This document shows, piece after piece, positions 1 to 12,754 of a DNA stretch of 64,000 nucleotides. This DNA is from Chenopodium formosanum (taxonomy: Eukaryota > Streptophyta > Magnoliopsida > Caryophyllales > Amaranthaceae). The number at the start of each line of letters is the position of its first letter. Positions within the stretch are counted from its first letter, which is position 1. The stretch covers positions 41,310,001-41,374,000 of the forward strand of contig CM044857.1 of NCBI GenBank assembly GCA_024500155.1, in the 5' to 3' direction. Under the pieces are notes generated by a model. The model did not search any database. It was not told the DNA's origin and saw nothing but the letters and a program-made list of their open reading frames with translations. Both the position numbers and the translations under genes were made by a program.

Positions 1-134
1 TTTCGGATTTCATATATAATCTTGTCAATCATGTTTACAACAATCTTAAAAATATAAATTTAACAAAACTAAATTGCCTCGTCAAATATTGTAAGTCAGG
101 ATATTTGGGCTTCACGCAGTTCAAGACTAAGTTC
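1..134 (-). mobile_element. Left part of an outer LTR-type element, interrupted by the CACTA element
   Basis: No gene is visible. The stretch abuts the CACTA terminus at 135. Its presumed continuation is 11,899-12,225, which ends like an LTR. Assignment rests on that continuity and not on a motif within these bases. Confidence 0.3.
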
Positions 135-154
135 CACTACTAAAAATTAAGGTT

Positions 155-345
155 TTTGCGACCGCCTCTAACGGTCGCAATAAAAATTATTACGACTGTG
201 TGACAGTCGCAAATTTATTGCGAGCGTTTTTATTAATTTCAACGACCGCAAGCGAAACGGTCGTAAATATAAACAATTGCGACCGATAAAAGAAGCGGTC
301 GCAATTTTCGAAATTAGCGACCGCTTTTGGCCGTCGCTAAAAGTA
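155..345. repeat. Left subterminal repeats of the CACTA element
   Basis: Units such as GCGACCG and CGGTCGC recur in both orientations with 5-20 bp spacers, forming several short hairpins. The same motif family recurs inverted in the right end (11,595-11,875). Confidence 0.75.
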
Positions 346-1443
346 AAAAAAAAAAAGAAAATAAAAGAAAATTCGCCCCCATCCCTGCTTTTCACAACCA
401 CGCCCCGGGCCTCACCGCTTCTCACACCCAAGCCAACTCCACCCACTGCCCCTTCCCAGCTAACCGCCTTTACCCACCACACTGCACACCTCGAAAACAC
501 CACCCAATCACCTTGAAAATCCCAACCAGCCACCACGAAAACCCCAACTAGCCACCACGAAAACCCCAGCCACCACATATATTAAAGTAACAAAAAATTC
601 AAACATAAAAATCAAACAAAATTAACCAAATTGAAATTAACGAAAATGAAACCCAAAAATAACAAAAACCAAACAAACCAGCAAAAATCAACCCAAAACA
701 CAGATAAAATCAAACACAAAAAAAAACCCAAAAAATCCAAACAAAAATTCAAACGAAAAAAAAACAGACAAAATTCAAATGAATAAAACATGTAAATTCG
801 AATTAATAAAAGTAATAAACCACAAAATCGAAAATAAAACAATTATCAAACCAAAATCAACCCAAAAATCAAACCCGAAATGAAATTAACAAAAATCAAC
901 CCAAAATTCGAAACGAAAATCAAACATACTTAGTAATATTAACAAAAATCAAACAAAAAAAATCGCCCAAAAGTTCAACCCAATAACTATACCCAAAAAA
1001 ATAAACCCACAACAATTAAACCAACAAATTCAAACAAAAAATCCAACAAAAACGAAATAAAACCCTCATAAATCGAAAACAAACATAAATTAAACCCACC
1101 TTTATCAATATTTTTTCCTCTAATGGTTCATATGGTCGAATTCGACCACAAAAACTCCAGATCTGGAATTTTTATGGTCGAATTTGACCATTAACACCAT
1201 AATTCGTTTGTTGCTAATTGAATAAGGATTCTTTATTGCCTAGACGGAGGGAGGAGCAGAAGAGAATAAAGGAAAAGTAGAAGAGGAAAGAGATCGGGGA
1301 GAAGAGGAAAGAGAAGGGGAAATAGGTCGGGGAAAGAAGAAGAGGAAAGAGAGAGAGGGGAAGAGGAGAGAGGCGTGAGAAGAAAGAGAAATGAAAATGA
1401 GAGGAGCGACTGTTACTTGTTAGGGTTAGGGTGTCTTCGGTTT

Positions 1444-3486
1444 TGTTAGTTTAGATGAACTACTACAAGAGGGGGGGTGAATAGTAGTAGGTTCCAATCG
1501 CGGAACTTAAGCGGAAACAAAACGCAAAAGGAACTTAAAGCACACATCAATTTTACGAGGAAACCATCCAGTGCCTAGCTGGAAGTAAAACCTCGGCTCT
1601 ATTGGGACTTATAAACAAATTCCACTATAATAGGCAACGCTCCTAGTACAACCTATTACACAGACCTTTGCTTCGCAAGTTCCTCCACGGACACTTGCTA
1701 ATTGATAAGAACCTATCCTATCAGACCTAAGACACACTCAGACATCTTTTTCGACCCAAGACACACTCAGGTTCCTTTCTCGACCTAAGACACACTCAGG
1801 TTCCTTTTTCCCACTTTGCAACCCAAGACACACTCGGGGTGACTCACTACCACTCGAATTTTAGAGAATTCAAACTCATCACACCCCAATACCCAAAATA
1901 CTCAAACCCTTTTTCCCATTACAAAATCTCATTGAATAACTCTAAATACATATATATGAATAAAGAGATAAAACTAATATAATGGACACTCGAGATCTGT
2001 CTGGAACTCACTGGACGAACTGTAACCAAAACGTGATAGGAACTTTGACCAGCAGGACTGACTTAGCTTTGTGGTGAAGGATAAAACCATTAGGCACGAC
2101 CACTCCACTTCATCAGCCTCAACTTTGAATGAATACATATGAGCATATTTATAGTACACTCAAATTATTCATTTCACCTTGAAAAAGATAGGTTTTATGA
2201 AAAGATAAGTTTAAAAGATATTTTCTAAAACAAGTCTTCCGAAAATATATCTTTTTGTTAAGAATAAAATCTGTCAATAATAAAAAGATATAATTAATAT
2301 AAAATCAGATTTTATTCAAAACTTATCTTTTTGTTTAAAATTACTTTTTAAACAAACTTATCTTTTTCCAAAAGGAATTTATTAGAAAATAAATATCTTT
2401 ATTCAGTAAAACTAACCCTAAAAGTTATGCACGTATTAGATAAATATCTATCATTAAAACTGACTTTTAAAGACGTGCATACTTAAGTTCCTATTAGGTT
2501 CGGAACTTCTGACAGTCTCTGAGTTCCTGACAAGTTAGTAACTCTAATTTCATTGACTGTCTGTAGTTCACCTTGGTTTTATTTAAACTTGTTCCAGACC
2601 GACTTTTATGTCCAACATACTTACATGAATCCTAGAGCAATATACTTCTATTTCTCCGTCTTCATGTTGCTTCTCTGAGATTCTTGTTCTGGAATTCTGT
2701 AGTCTTGATGTATTCTGGATCTCAGGTTTTGCCCCAACATTACACCGGAACCAGGTCATTACAACCCGTTGATATGTTCCTGTAAGGACACACCATTGCC
2801 CCAGCATTACACCGGATACAGGTCATTACAACCCTTGATATGATCCTGTCAGGGAACACCTTGAAGTTCCATTTCTGGAACTCTTCTTCTAACTTTACTC
2901 ATATCCTCATGGATCTTCTAAAGTTCCTCTGTTTCAGTTCCTTCTTCAACTCCCAGAGTTTACTAAACCTGAAAACATCACAACACTAGAAAATCCTTAT
3001 TAAATGGAAGTTTGCTCAATCATAAATATCATCATCAAAACCTCACAAGGTTCAACAAGTTGCCCCCTTTTTGATGATGACAAACTAAGAAAACTTCTGA
3101 GGATAACAAAGTAAAACAGAAGGTTAGTTTTTTCATTTATAAAAACAATAAAGAAAACTAAAATAAATTAAAAGACTCCTACACATACATGACCTATATA
3201 TGCATAGGATACTTACCTCGTGAAGCTAACATATGCAAACACCTATTTACAGTTACCTTCATGGTTCCTTAACCATCATCATACTTATCAACCATAACAC
3301 TCATCATTGTTCTTGTTCCCTCATTGCTTATCCTATATTGCTTAAGTTCCTGATATATACCTGACGTTAGTCAGGTTCCTAGTACCCTGTTCCAAGCATA
3401 ACTTGTTCTTTCTATGCACAACTAAACAAACATGTTAGATAGATAATCATGATTGTTTATAATCATCAAAACCTAATTACTCAACA
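1444..3486 (-). repeat. 3' LTR (element sense) of the Sirevirus-like element
   Basis: It is a direct copy of 9,505-11,551 and is bounded by TG and CA. It contains about 30-bp tandem units with the core ACACACTCAGG (about 1,730-1,840) and a roughly 75-bp tandem pair with the core CATTACACCGGA (about 2,735-2,860). Both arrays are also present in the other LTR. Confidence 0.9.
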
Positions 3487-3500
3487 ATTTCCCCCTTTTT
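3487..3500 (-). promoter_or_regulatory. Polypurine tract of the Sirevirus-like element
   Basis: On the minus strand it reads AAAAAGGGGGAAAT directly before the LTR start TGTTGAG. It would prime plus-strand DNA synthesis and fixes the element's orientation. Confidence 0.85.
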
Positions 3501-6500
3501 GATGATGACAAACTAATGATGCTCATCACACATTATAAGATCAATTGTTGTACATCTATTCCCCCTTAGCTTTTCAAAGAAATAACATTAGAACAAGTTA
3601 GGAACATACACAGGAACTTCATATAGTTAGGAACTTAGCAATACACATCATTTATCAATATATATATATATACTTTCAACGATCATGATGTAAGAACTTT
3701 AGACTTAATAACTGCATACCATAAGCATCATACATATTCTTCCCCCTTTTTTCATTATCAAAAAGGGTATTGTTCCTCACGTTTGTTTTTCGTAAATTAC
3801 ACACGCATAAAGTCATATGTCACACCTACCACCATATAATAAGTAAATATAATAGTTAAGCACATGTTGCTCCTAAAAGCCTCAAAGTACTCACTTTTCA
3901 AACACGGATACCATTTCACACTATTTTCCAACTCACAATCCAAAGGCCCAACTTCAAAACCCTTAATTGAACTTGACAAATAAGAAGTTAAAAATCAAGT
4001 AAAGATCAGAGCAAAAAAGTTAGAAATGGATTGCATGAATAGGCAAATGAAAGCACAAGCTCAAAGGATATATAGAGAAGCATATGGAACAAAATAAGTA
4101 GAGGGAACATAAAGTGGAATTTGTGCTCTTCGTTTAGATCTTTTGAGATGACGAGGTTCACCACATTTGTTTTTCATTTCATACTCTTGAACCTCCTGCT
4201 AAACACAACACATATTCATCTTTCTAATTGATAACCAAGTTCCCATACTTCAACCACCAACTTTTGAGGAACATTCTGCACACTGGAACTTAAATAGATT
4301 TTAGATTCATCGTAGTCAAGTTCCTTCATCGTTTCTTACTGTTCCTTCACTAGCTCACCAAGCATACGAGTACACAACATCAACATAGTCAATATTCTTC
4401 GTATTTAGATATCCAGGAAACTAAATATTTTGATCACCCTTTTTCTTTTCTTTTTCTTTTTCTTCTTTTTATCATTTATTTATTTTTTTTCTTTTTCAAA
4501 GGGTGTCATTACAAATTTTGCATGCTTTCCTAGAGTAACACATTTGAAATCAATGAAGATAATACTTACTCATACACTTAAATTCCACAACCAGATATGA
4601 ACCATTTTGATTTCTTGGTTCCTACCTTATTCCCCCTAAGTCCCTTACCATTCTTCTACCTTTTTAAGTGCTTACTTCTATTTTTTCTTCAACTTCCCCC
4701 TCAACATTGTGATCACCATTCTTCACGTTTCAGCGAACCATAAATTTATTATGAATGAACTTAGAGCACATGGAAATTAAGAATGAGAAGTAAAATTGTA
4801 TGAATGGAAAGAGGAAATTGAATTGGGTGAATAAGAATCTTCGAATTTATTAATATGAGACAGTTAAAGTATAAGCAACACGGACACACAACTTAGAGTT
4901 ATAGGATAATGTTGCTTTTGAAGATTTATGGTGCCGATGCTTGAAAGTTGGAAAAAAGATAGGTTAGTTCCCTCTGAAATATAAACAAGTGAGTTACAAA
5001 CGGTCTGGGAATTTACCTGTCTTGTTCCATCAAAGTTTCTTCCATTGTTCCTTTGGCAACTTAGGAACTTCGTGTTTGACAGCACCCATAGTTCTATTAT
5101 GAGACCTCTAATACTCTTAGGCAAGTGAGTATGTCTTTTACAACACAAGAACTAAGTGTGACACATAAACAATAAGCGTACATTCTTTACTTTAAGTTTA
5201 ACATGCATAGGAACCCCAACTTGACATAATTTAAGGGAAAAATACTTTATACTCATGTTATGTTTCATCAAGTCTTGTTCCATTATGCAATATACAAGAA
5301 TGTGACAAGGCAAGACAGAACCATAAGAGAATCAATTCACAAATTCACATATTTCATTATTCCTACAAAAATTTTATCAATTTAATTCATATAATGACAT
5401 AATGTGAAAAGGAACTTGTACCTTATGTAGTCTTTTACCAGAAAGATTATAACTTTAAAGCATAGGTTGATTGTGATGGCTTACCTGAGAGTCTTCGAAG
5501 TGATTGTTATGTTCCTTGACGATCTCGAATCTAATATGAACTTTCACTTCTAACTCAAGTTCCATTGTCAGTGGTTAATGCTTACAAATACATTTTCTCA
5601 TCAAAGAATTAGAAAAAACCAATGCACAATGGCTCGTTAGTTGTACCAGAAATATATGCAATGTAAATAAGTACAACTAATAACTATTCCATCTTGAAAA
5701 CAAAAATTGACAATTTTAAAGCTCAAATTTCAAGAAGGAACTTGGATAGAATTCTATCCTAGAGTATGTTCCACATAGACGTCTATATAAAAATTTATAT
5801 CATGACACACAAGACATTCATGCGGTACAACTCTAATCCCATATAAACAGCAAGAACAAGTATTATTCAATTTTCTTCAAGTCTAGCTACATACGCAACA
5901 AGTTCCTTAAAGACAATACATACCTTTGTATTGGTTGTTTCCTTTAAGAACCAACCTGGCCTTGTTCTATTCATGTGCCTTACTCAACAAGCTTTTTCCA
6001 GAACACCCTTTTTAATCTCCGACCCTTTTTAGGTGTTCTAGAATAGGTTCAGGATGTAATAAACACCTTCTTCCTCTTAAGCTCATTGTGTTATATCATG
6101 ACACACAAGACATCCATGCGGTACAACTCTAATCCCATATAAACAGCAAGAACAAGTATTATTCAATTTTCTTCAAGTCTAGCTACATACGCAACAAGTT
6201 CCTTAAAGACAATACATACCTTTGTATTGGTTGTTTCCTTTAAGAACCAACCTGGCCTTGTTCCATTCACGTGCCTTACTCAACAAGCTTTTTCCAGAAC
6301 ACCCTTTTTAATCTCCGACCCTTTTTAGGTGTTCTAGAATAGGTTCAGGATGTAATAAACACCTTCTTCCTCTTAAGCTCATTGAGTTCCTGTTACATAT
6401 CTAACCTTCAAGCTACATCCTCAAATACTTCAATGTCGTGAGGCTCGCCCTTGGTTACATAATCATATAAGACACTGTAGTTCCATAGTTTGTTGAGATT

Positions 6501-9484
6501 TTGCTGGTCGGAACAAATATTATCTCAGCTTTGGAACTTCGATGGAACTTGCTTTCTTGTATTGAGTTCATTGAACTTTGCTGCAAGAGTTGGAACTTAA
6601 CATCTAAAAGTTCCTCAACATGTGTAGCTAGCCTTTGCTGTTATTCTTAGTGACATATTTCTTTACTAGGAACTCAGTTAGTTCTACAAGAACTTGTGAG
6701 TTCATCTTTTTATAACCTGTTTGATGGGAACAAACCTGTTAGTCTCAAAATATGTTCACTTATTGCACATTAAACAAGGTAGAGAGTAAACTCTTTATGT
6801 TTTACTATTCTAGGCGTTTATGGGTAAATCGCCTTGGCATTTCTATCATCAAACATCCCTAAGTGGAACATAGGGTGTCTTGTTAATCAAAGATCTATTG
6901 TTTCCATGTTGATGATGTGGCAAGAGGCATTGAAAACTATTCCAAAGAACCTGCAAAGACCATTAGAATATGACTTTGTTTTCCTCGTGTCTTCCTAGAT
7001 TCAAGGTTTGAAACTTGTTTGTCAATCCTGTGTTCCTGTAAGAATCATCAAACATGACTAGAACTAGGTTCCTTTGTTAGATCTTTAATTTCATAATTGT
7101 TGAACACTTAGCCACATATCCTGTTTATAGAAAAGACTTTCAACAAATAGTTCATCATCTCTTCTATTAAGAAAAGTAATCAAGTGCCCATTTTCATTCA
7201 ACACTCATAAACAAGATATCTCTTTCAATTAATCTCTAAATATCACATGGTAAACAGATCCATATGTATCACTTAGATCTAATGGATTAGTGTTACTTAC
7301 CATCTCCCTGATGTTGAAAGAGAATATAGCATGTTTTGATTTTCATGCTTCTTGATCTTAACCTGTTTGGAACTTACATGTACATATACCTATTATTGAG
7401 TTCCTACTAGGTTTATCAAGCACGAAAAGATTAACATGTTTCTTGTTTGAAGCATAGAAGAATTTCATCTTCAATAAAACCTAGAAATGTCAGGTTGTTG
7501 TTAGATACCAACTTGAGATCCACAAATATTGTGTTCCTTATTTGGTTCCCTTTGTTTTTGACATTTCCACTTTTTATAGATGATTCCGACTTAAATCTAT
7601 AAAACATCTAGAGTAACAAAAATTTAAAAACTAAAATGTGCATTAAAAACTCGACAAGAAAAATATTCACAATGAGATAGGAACTTGACTTACTAACTTC
7701 CTGTTGTGTGGCAATTTTACCTTTTGTGTTAGTCTTATAAGTCAAAGTTCTTCCATTGTAGGTTTATAGCAGGAGATACCTTGATTTGGCTATCATCATC
7801 TCTTTGGAACCTCGCTGTCGAGATACTTCGAGTTCCCTTCTACTGTAAACCTTCAACTCTCCATGTTCCTTTTGTCATAAGGTTGGAACATGTCCTTCTG
7901 GTCCTTTAGACCATTGTTTCTTGGGTACAGGAACGTGTTGATTTAATCTTAAATTCTTCAACACCTTGTCAATGTCCCTCATATTATCATTCAAAAGATA
8001 TAACCTGAAAAATCAAAACCCAAGAGAATTCTTTTGTGCTTTCAATGGGTTAGTAGGTTAGTCAAAAGAGATAGATACAACCTAAGCATAAAAAGTGTTT
8101 GAGCATAGAGTTCCTATAAGAAATACTCCCTTTTGGATGTTGTTCCATAAACGAAATTATTAATCTCTAACATGAAGTCAAAGATATTCATCTTGTTTCA
8201 TCATCCTTCATAAGGGTCTACTACAAGAATTTATGCCTTGTTCCAAGAAACTTTGAACAATAGGAACTTGACTGGAACTTGAACAAGAAGCTGAACAGGA
8301 ACTTGCACGTTAACTCCTATAACACCTTGATATAGAAGCTTTGTTATTCCTGTTTCCCTAAGTCGTTTTATCATTCCAAGTTCACCAAGTTCCAACCAAT
8401 TTGAGCACCGAGTTCCTAATGGAACAAACTTTTATGCTCCGATTTATCTCAATGAACAAACCTACAAAATAATCATTAATAACCAGCACAAAACTAGAAG
8501 ATAAGTTAGTTTGTCATGATATACGTTATGAGCTTCAAAACAACTTCTCTTTTACATCCATTCACAAATACCACCTTAGAAATATGGGAAATTGAAGTTC
8601 AATAGGAATTCGTGAAGGATTAATACTTACCAAAAGAAAATGACCAATATTTACAGAGAGATGTATAGGCGACTTACACACTAATCCATATTATTGCTTC
8701 ACCTACTACAAACCTCTTATAAAGGCTCTCTAGTGAGAGGAACTTGCACATAATTCCTCGTATACAAACAACCAAAGTATCATCGTTATTAATAGGTTGT
8801 CTCCACTTACATAGTCTGCAAAATCAGTCACCTTTTGGCTTTGGTTACCCAATATATATTGGGTACCTTCTTGTTAGTAATAGTTGTCAATAATCCATAA
8901 TTAAACCAACTATAGTTAAACCAACTATCTAACAATAAACATCATGTGTTTACATATTAAATATTCAGAATAATACAGACACATGATAAGGTCATTCTTT
9001 GGCAAATATTCAAAATATATGTTCATTACCTTGCCCAAAGAATTAGGTTTCCATTCAGGGATAATCCAGGTTCCAAGAGACCAAATATGCATAATTCTAA
9101 ACAATACGTTCCTTGAACTATTTCTAGCAAACTAATTCTTTAAAAATAAATCAATTTGTAAATCTGAAAAATACTTTTCACGCTATAAATCAGATTTGAG
9201 GTTAAACAAAATTGACTTAAAAACTTTCCAAACCAAAATAAAAAATTTAACTACAAATACTGCAAGGAATTTGTCCACATAATAACATGCATATAATCAA
9301 GACTTCAAAGACAAGATACTTACCTCAAAGATGTTCATCTTTGAATCACTTCTACATCACAAGCAGACTTTGGTCTTCACATGGTATTGGGAACGTTCTA
9401 GGGTTGAGTTCCATTCGCTGCATTCCTTGTAGATATCCATCCTAGCCTAGAACTTGCTCCTCGGGGTTGCCCGGATTATCTAGA
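3501..9484 (-). other. Internal region of the Sirevirus-like element, no gene seen
   Basis: About 6 kb without a credible protein. The words GTTCC and GGAAC recur very often. A 296-bp tandem duplication lies at 5,795-6,384. The longest open frames are under 100 codons and match no retroelement domain. Confidence 0.7.
5795..6384. repeat. 296-bp tandem duplication inside the Sirevirus-like element
   Basis: The stretch beginning TTATATCATGACACAC at 5,795 repeats at 6,091, each copy ending GCTCATTG (6,088 and 6,384). The two copies are almost identical by eye, so the duplication is recent. Confidence 0.9.
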
Positions 9485-9502
9485 GCACCTACTCTGATAC
9501 CA
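9485..9502 (-). promoter_or_regulatory. Primer-binding site for initiator tRNA-Met
   Basis: The minus strand reads TGGTATCAGAGTAGGTGC two bases after the LTR end CTAACA. TGGTATCAGAG is the common plant copia primer-binding core. Confidence 0.85.
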
Positions 9503-9504
9503 AT

Positions 9505-11551
9505 TGTTAGTTTAGATGAACTAATACAAGAGGGGGGTGAATAGTAGTAGGTTCCAATCGCGGAACTTAAGCGGAAACAAAACGCAAAAGGAACTTAAAG
9601 CACACATCAATTTTACGAGGAAACCATCCAGTGCCTAGCTGGAAGTAAAACCTCGGCCCTATTGGGACTTATAAACAAATTCCACTATAATAGGCAACTA
9701 TCCTAATACAACCTATTACACAGACCTTTGCTTCGCAAGTTCCTCCGCGGACACTTGCTAATTGATAAGAACCTATCCTATCAGCCCTAAGACACACTCA
9801 GGCACCTTTTTCGACCCAAGACACACTCAGGTTCCTTTCTCGACCTAAGACACACTCAGGTTCCTTTTTCCTACTTTGCAACCCAAGACACACTCGGGGA
9901 GACTCACTACCACTCGAATTTTAGAGAATTCAAACTCATCACACCCCAATACCCAAAATACTCAAACCCTTTTTCCCATTACAAGATCTCATTGAATAAC
10001 TCTAAATACATATATATGAATAAAGAGATAAAACTAATATATTGGACACTCGAGATCTGTCTGGAACTCACTGGACGAACTGTAACCAAAACTTGATAGG
10101 AACTTTGACCAGGAGGACTGACTTAGCTTCGTGGTGAAGGATAAAACCATTAAACACGACCACTCCACTTCATCAGCCTCAACTTTGAATGAATACATAT
10201 GAGCATATTTATAGTACACTCAAATTATTCATTTCACCTTGAAAAAGATAGGTTTTATGAAAAGATAAGTTTAAAAGATATTTTCTAAAACAAGCCTTCT
10301 GAAAATATATCTTTTTGTTAAGAATAAAATCTGTCAATAATATAAAGATATAATTAATATAAAATCAGATTTTATTCAAAACTTATCTTTTTGTTTAAAA
10401 ATACTTTTTAAACAAACTTATCTTTTTCCAAAAGGAATTTATTAGAAAATAAATATCTTTATTCAGTAAAACTAAATCCCTAAAAGATATGCACGTATTA
10501 GATAAATATCTATCATTAAAACTGACTTTTAAAGACGTGCATACTTAAGTTCCTATTAGGTTCGGAACTTCTGACAGTCTCTGAGTTCCTGACAAGTTAG
10601 TAACTCTAATTTCATTGACTGTCTGGAGTTCACCTTGGTTCTATTTAAACTTGTTCCAGACCGACTTTTATGTCCAACATACTTACATGAATCCTAGAGC
10701 AATATACTTCTATTTCTCCGTCTTCATGTTGCTTCTATGAGATTCTTGTTCTGGAATTCTGTAGTCTTGATGTATTCTGGATCTCAGGTTTTACCCCAGC
10801 ATTACACCGGAACTAGGTCATTACAACACGTTGATATGATCCTGTCAGGACACACCATTGCCCCAGCATTACACCGGATACAGGTCATTACAACCCTTGA
10901 TATGATCCTGTCAGGGAACACCTTGAAGTTCCATTTCTGGAACTCTTCTTCTAACTTTACTCGTATCCTCATAGATCTTCTAAAGTTCCTCTATTTCAGT
11001 TCCTTCTTCAACTCCCAGAGTTTATTAAACCTGCAAACATCACAACACTAGAAAATCCTTATTAAATGGAAGTTTGCTCAATCATAACTATCATCATCAA
11101 AACCTCATAAGGTTCAACAAGTTGCCCCCTTTTTGATGATGACAAACTGAGCAAACTTCTGAGGATAACAAAGTAAAACAGAAGGTTAGTTTTTTCATTT
11201 ATAAAAACAATAAAGAAAATTAAACTAAATTAAAAGACTTCTACACATACATGACCTATATATGCATAGGATACTTACCTCGTGAAGCTAACATATGCAA
11301 ACACCTATTTACATAGTTACCTTCATGGTTCCTTAGCCATCATCATACTTATAACCCATAACACTCATCGTTGTTCTTGTTCCCTCATTGCTTATCCTAT
11401 ATTGCTTAAGTTCCTGATATATACCTGACGTTAGTCAGGTTCCTTGTACCCTGTTCCAAGCATAACTTGTTCTTTCTATGCACAACTAAACAAACATGTT
11501 AGATAGATATTCATCATTAGTTTATAATCATCAAAACCTAATTACTCAACA
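9505..11551 (-). repeat. 5' LTR (element sense) of the Sirevirus-like element
   Basis: It pairs with 1,444-3,486 and ends at 11,551, followed by the GGTTT target duplication. It carries the same internal short tandem arrays as its partner. Confidence 0.9.
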
Positions 11552-11556
11552 GGTTT

Positions 11557-11898
11557 TATACTACCCTTTTTTTAACAAAAAAAATAAAATCTTTTGCGAC
11601 CGGTATTGGCGGTCGTAATTTTGCGACCGAATCTCAAACGATCGCAATTCTAGCATTTTGCGACCGCTACTAACAGTCGCAACAACATTTATTTTATTTT
11701 GAATTATTTTTGACATGTATTTTATTTTTGATAATTATTTAAATACCTTTACGACTGTTTTATAACCCAAAAACGGTCGCAAATCTGCGATCGCTTTAAA
11801 AACGGTCGCAAATCTGCAACCGCTTTAAAACCGGTCGCAAATTTCATATTTTGCGACCGCTTTCATGACGGTCGTAAATTGGCCGAATTTTAGTAGTG
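11557..11898. repeat. Right end of the CACTA element with subterminal repeats
   Basis: GCGACCG and CGGTCGC units recur about ten times before the terminal TAGTAGTG. This portion resumes the CACTA sequence after the nested retrotransposon. Confidence 0.8.
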
Positions 11899-12225
11899 TT
11901 CCTGATGTCACTTGTTCTCCAGCTCTTAGCTGGAACCTCGCATACCAAGTTCTTGTGGAACTTGTTGTCTTCAATGCAGACCAAGTTAAGCTTCTCAACT
12001 TGCTATCTTCATGTTCCTGTTAGAGAACTCAACTAGTTCCAGAGTGGAACTCTTCTTCTACTAGTTTTAACTTTCCCTTTGATTTTCCTTGAGCCTTCAT
12101 TAAACAAGTTTCTCTTCCACTTCCAAAGTCTATAAACCTGTTCTATTTTCAACACTTAAAAAGTGCTTATCAGATGAACTTTGCTATTTTATGTACATTA
12201 TCATCAAAACCTTTAAGCTTCAACA
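11899..12225 (-). mobile_element. Terminal part of an outer LTR (Sirevirus-like)
   Basis: The sequence ends ATCATCAAAACC...CTTCAACA at 12,225, the same style of LTR end as the 10-kb element (minus strand TGTTGAAG). The next bases, GTGAC (12,226-12,230), lie inside an older small LTR element and may be one copy of a target duplication whose partner is outside the window. No gene is seen. Confidence 0.5.
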
Positions 12226-12329
12226 GTGACCTTTGTGTTACGCTGGCTCCGATACCATGTTAAAGGATCATTTCAACCAAAAGCTTAAGATTATGGTTGA
12301 GGCCCAGGAATATGTTTTATACTCTATCA
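12226..12329 (-). mobile_element. Truncated very small LTR retrotransposon (SMART/TRIM-like)
   Basis: The 72 bp at 12,258-12,329 match, in reverse, the 72-bp LTRs of the intact element at 45,080-45,343. On the minus strand the LTR begins TGATAGAGTATAAAAC and ends TTTAACA. It is followed by the primer-binding sequence TGGTATCGGAGCC (12,257 downwards). The copy stops at 12,226, where the larger LTR begins. Confidence 0.75.
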
Positions 12330-12754
12330 ATAACTACTTAAAAACTTTCCATAGTGATACATACTTAGCAACATATTTTTTTACAAAGTTTCCTAACACA
12401 ACACACAAGCAAAAGAGCAATACAACACGCGAGAATAAAAGAAATTTTTTCCAAGGACATCGAACGTCGTCGACCTCCTTCACTAGGCGTTGAAGGTGGT
12501 GGCAAAACTGGCGTAGAACTCGTGAGTGAAAGGTCGGAAGACAAATTATCGTGATCATCTGGAGGAGGAGTAACAGAGGCTGACATTAGGACGGACGACG
12601 ATACATTAAAGAAAGGATCAACACTATATCTCATTTCATAGCTTGGCCGCTTAACTCTCCCCCCTAATCGGTCTTCACTCGCGCAAGATTTGACCGTGTA
12701 ATTTAAAGCATCTGTCAAACATTCCTTGCATTGTACCCTGCTTAGATCCGGTGT

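Larger units (their letters stand above)
1444..11551 (-). mobile_element. Sirevirus-like (Ty1-copia) LTR retrotransposon lacking coding capacity
   Basis: LTRs of 2,043 and 2,047 bp flank about 6.0 kb of internal DNA. A 5-bp target duplication GGTTT lies at 1,439-1,443 and 11,552-11,556. Read on the minus strand each LTR begins TGTTGAG and ends CTAACA. A primer-binding site matching initiator tRNA-Met lies at 9,485-9,502, and a polypurine tract (AAAAAGGGGGAAAT) abuts the left LTR, so the element runs right to left. Repeated polypurine-like blocks (also near 3,062 and 3,722) and very long LTRs resemble the Sirevirus lineage. No gag or pol similarity is visible inside, so it is non-autonomous. 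By eye the LTRs differ at about ten sites in their first 330 bp, which makes it fairly young. Confidence 0.88.
135..11898. mobile_element. Non-autonomous CACTA (En/Spm-type) DNA transposon, split by a nested LTR retrotransposon
   Basis: The left end begins CACTACTAAAAATT and the right end is AATTTTAGTAGTG, which are inverted repeats of the CACTA type. A 3-bp target duplication, TTC, lies at 132-134 and 11,899-11,901. Subterminal repeats built on GCGACCG and CGGTCGC occupy about 155-345 and 11,595-11,875, as expected where a CACTA transposase binds. Without the nested 10.1-kb element only about 1.65 kb remains, and no transposase is visible, so it must have moved with enzyme supplied in trans. 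The middle holds an AC-rich stretch (360-1080), a palindromic TGGTCGAATTCGACCA (about 1,132) and a purine-rich stretch (1,245-1,400). No credible gene was found in them. Confidence 0.85.

Noticed and set aside
168..578. A 136-codon minus-strand frame in the CACTA left arm
   Set aside because: It is composed of the low-complexity AC-rich stretch and subterminal repeats, with no recognisable domain.
1418..1432. TTAGGGTTAGGG, telomere-like
   Set aside because: Less than two units in an internal purine-rich stretch; not a telomeric array.
1974..2159. A 61-codon open frame on the minus strand, kept in both LTRs (also 10,034-10,219)
   Set aside because: The two LTRs are near-identical copies, so shared openness carries little weight. 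There is no domain and no sign of selection for protein.
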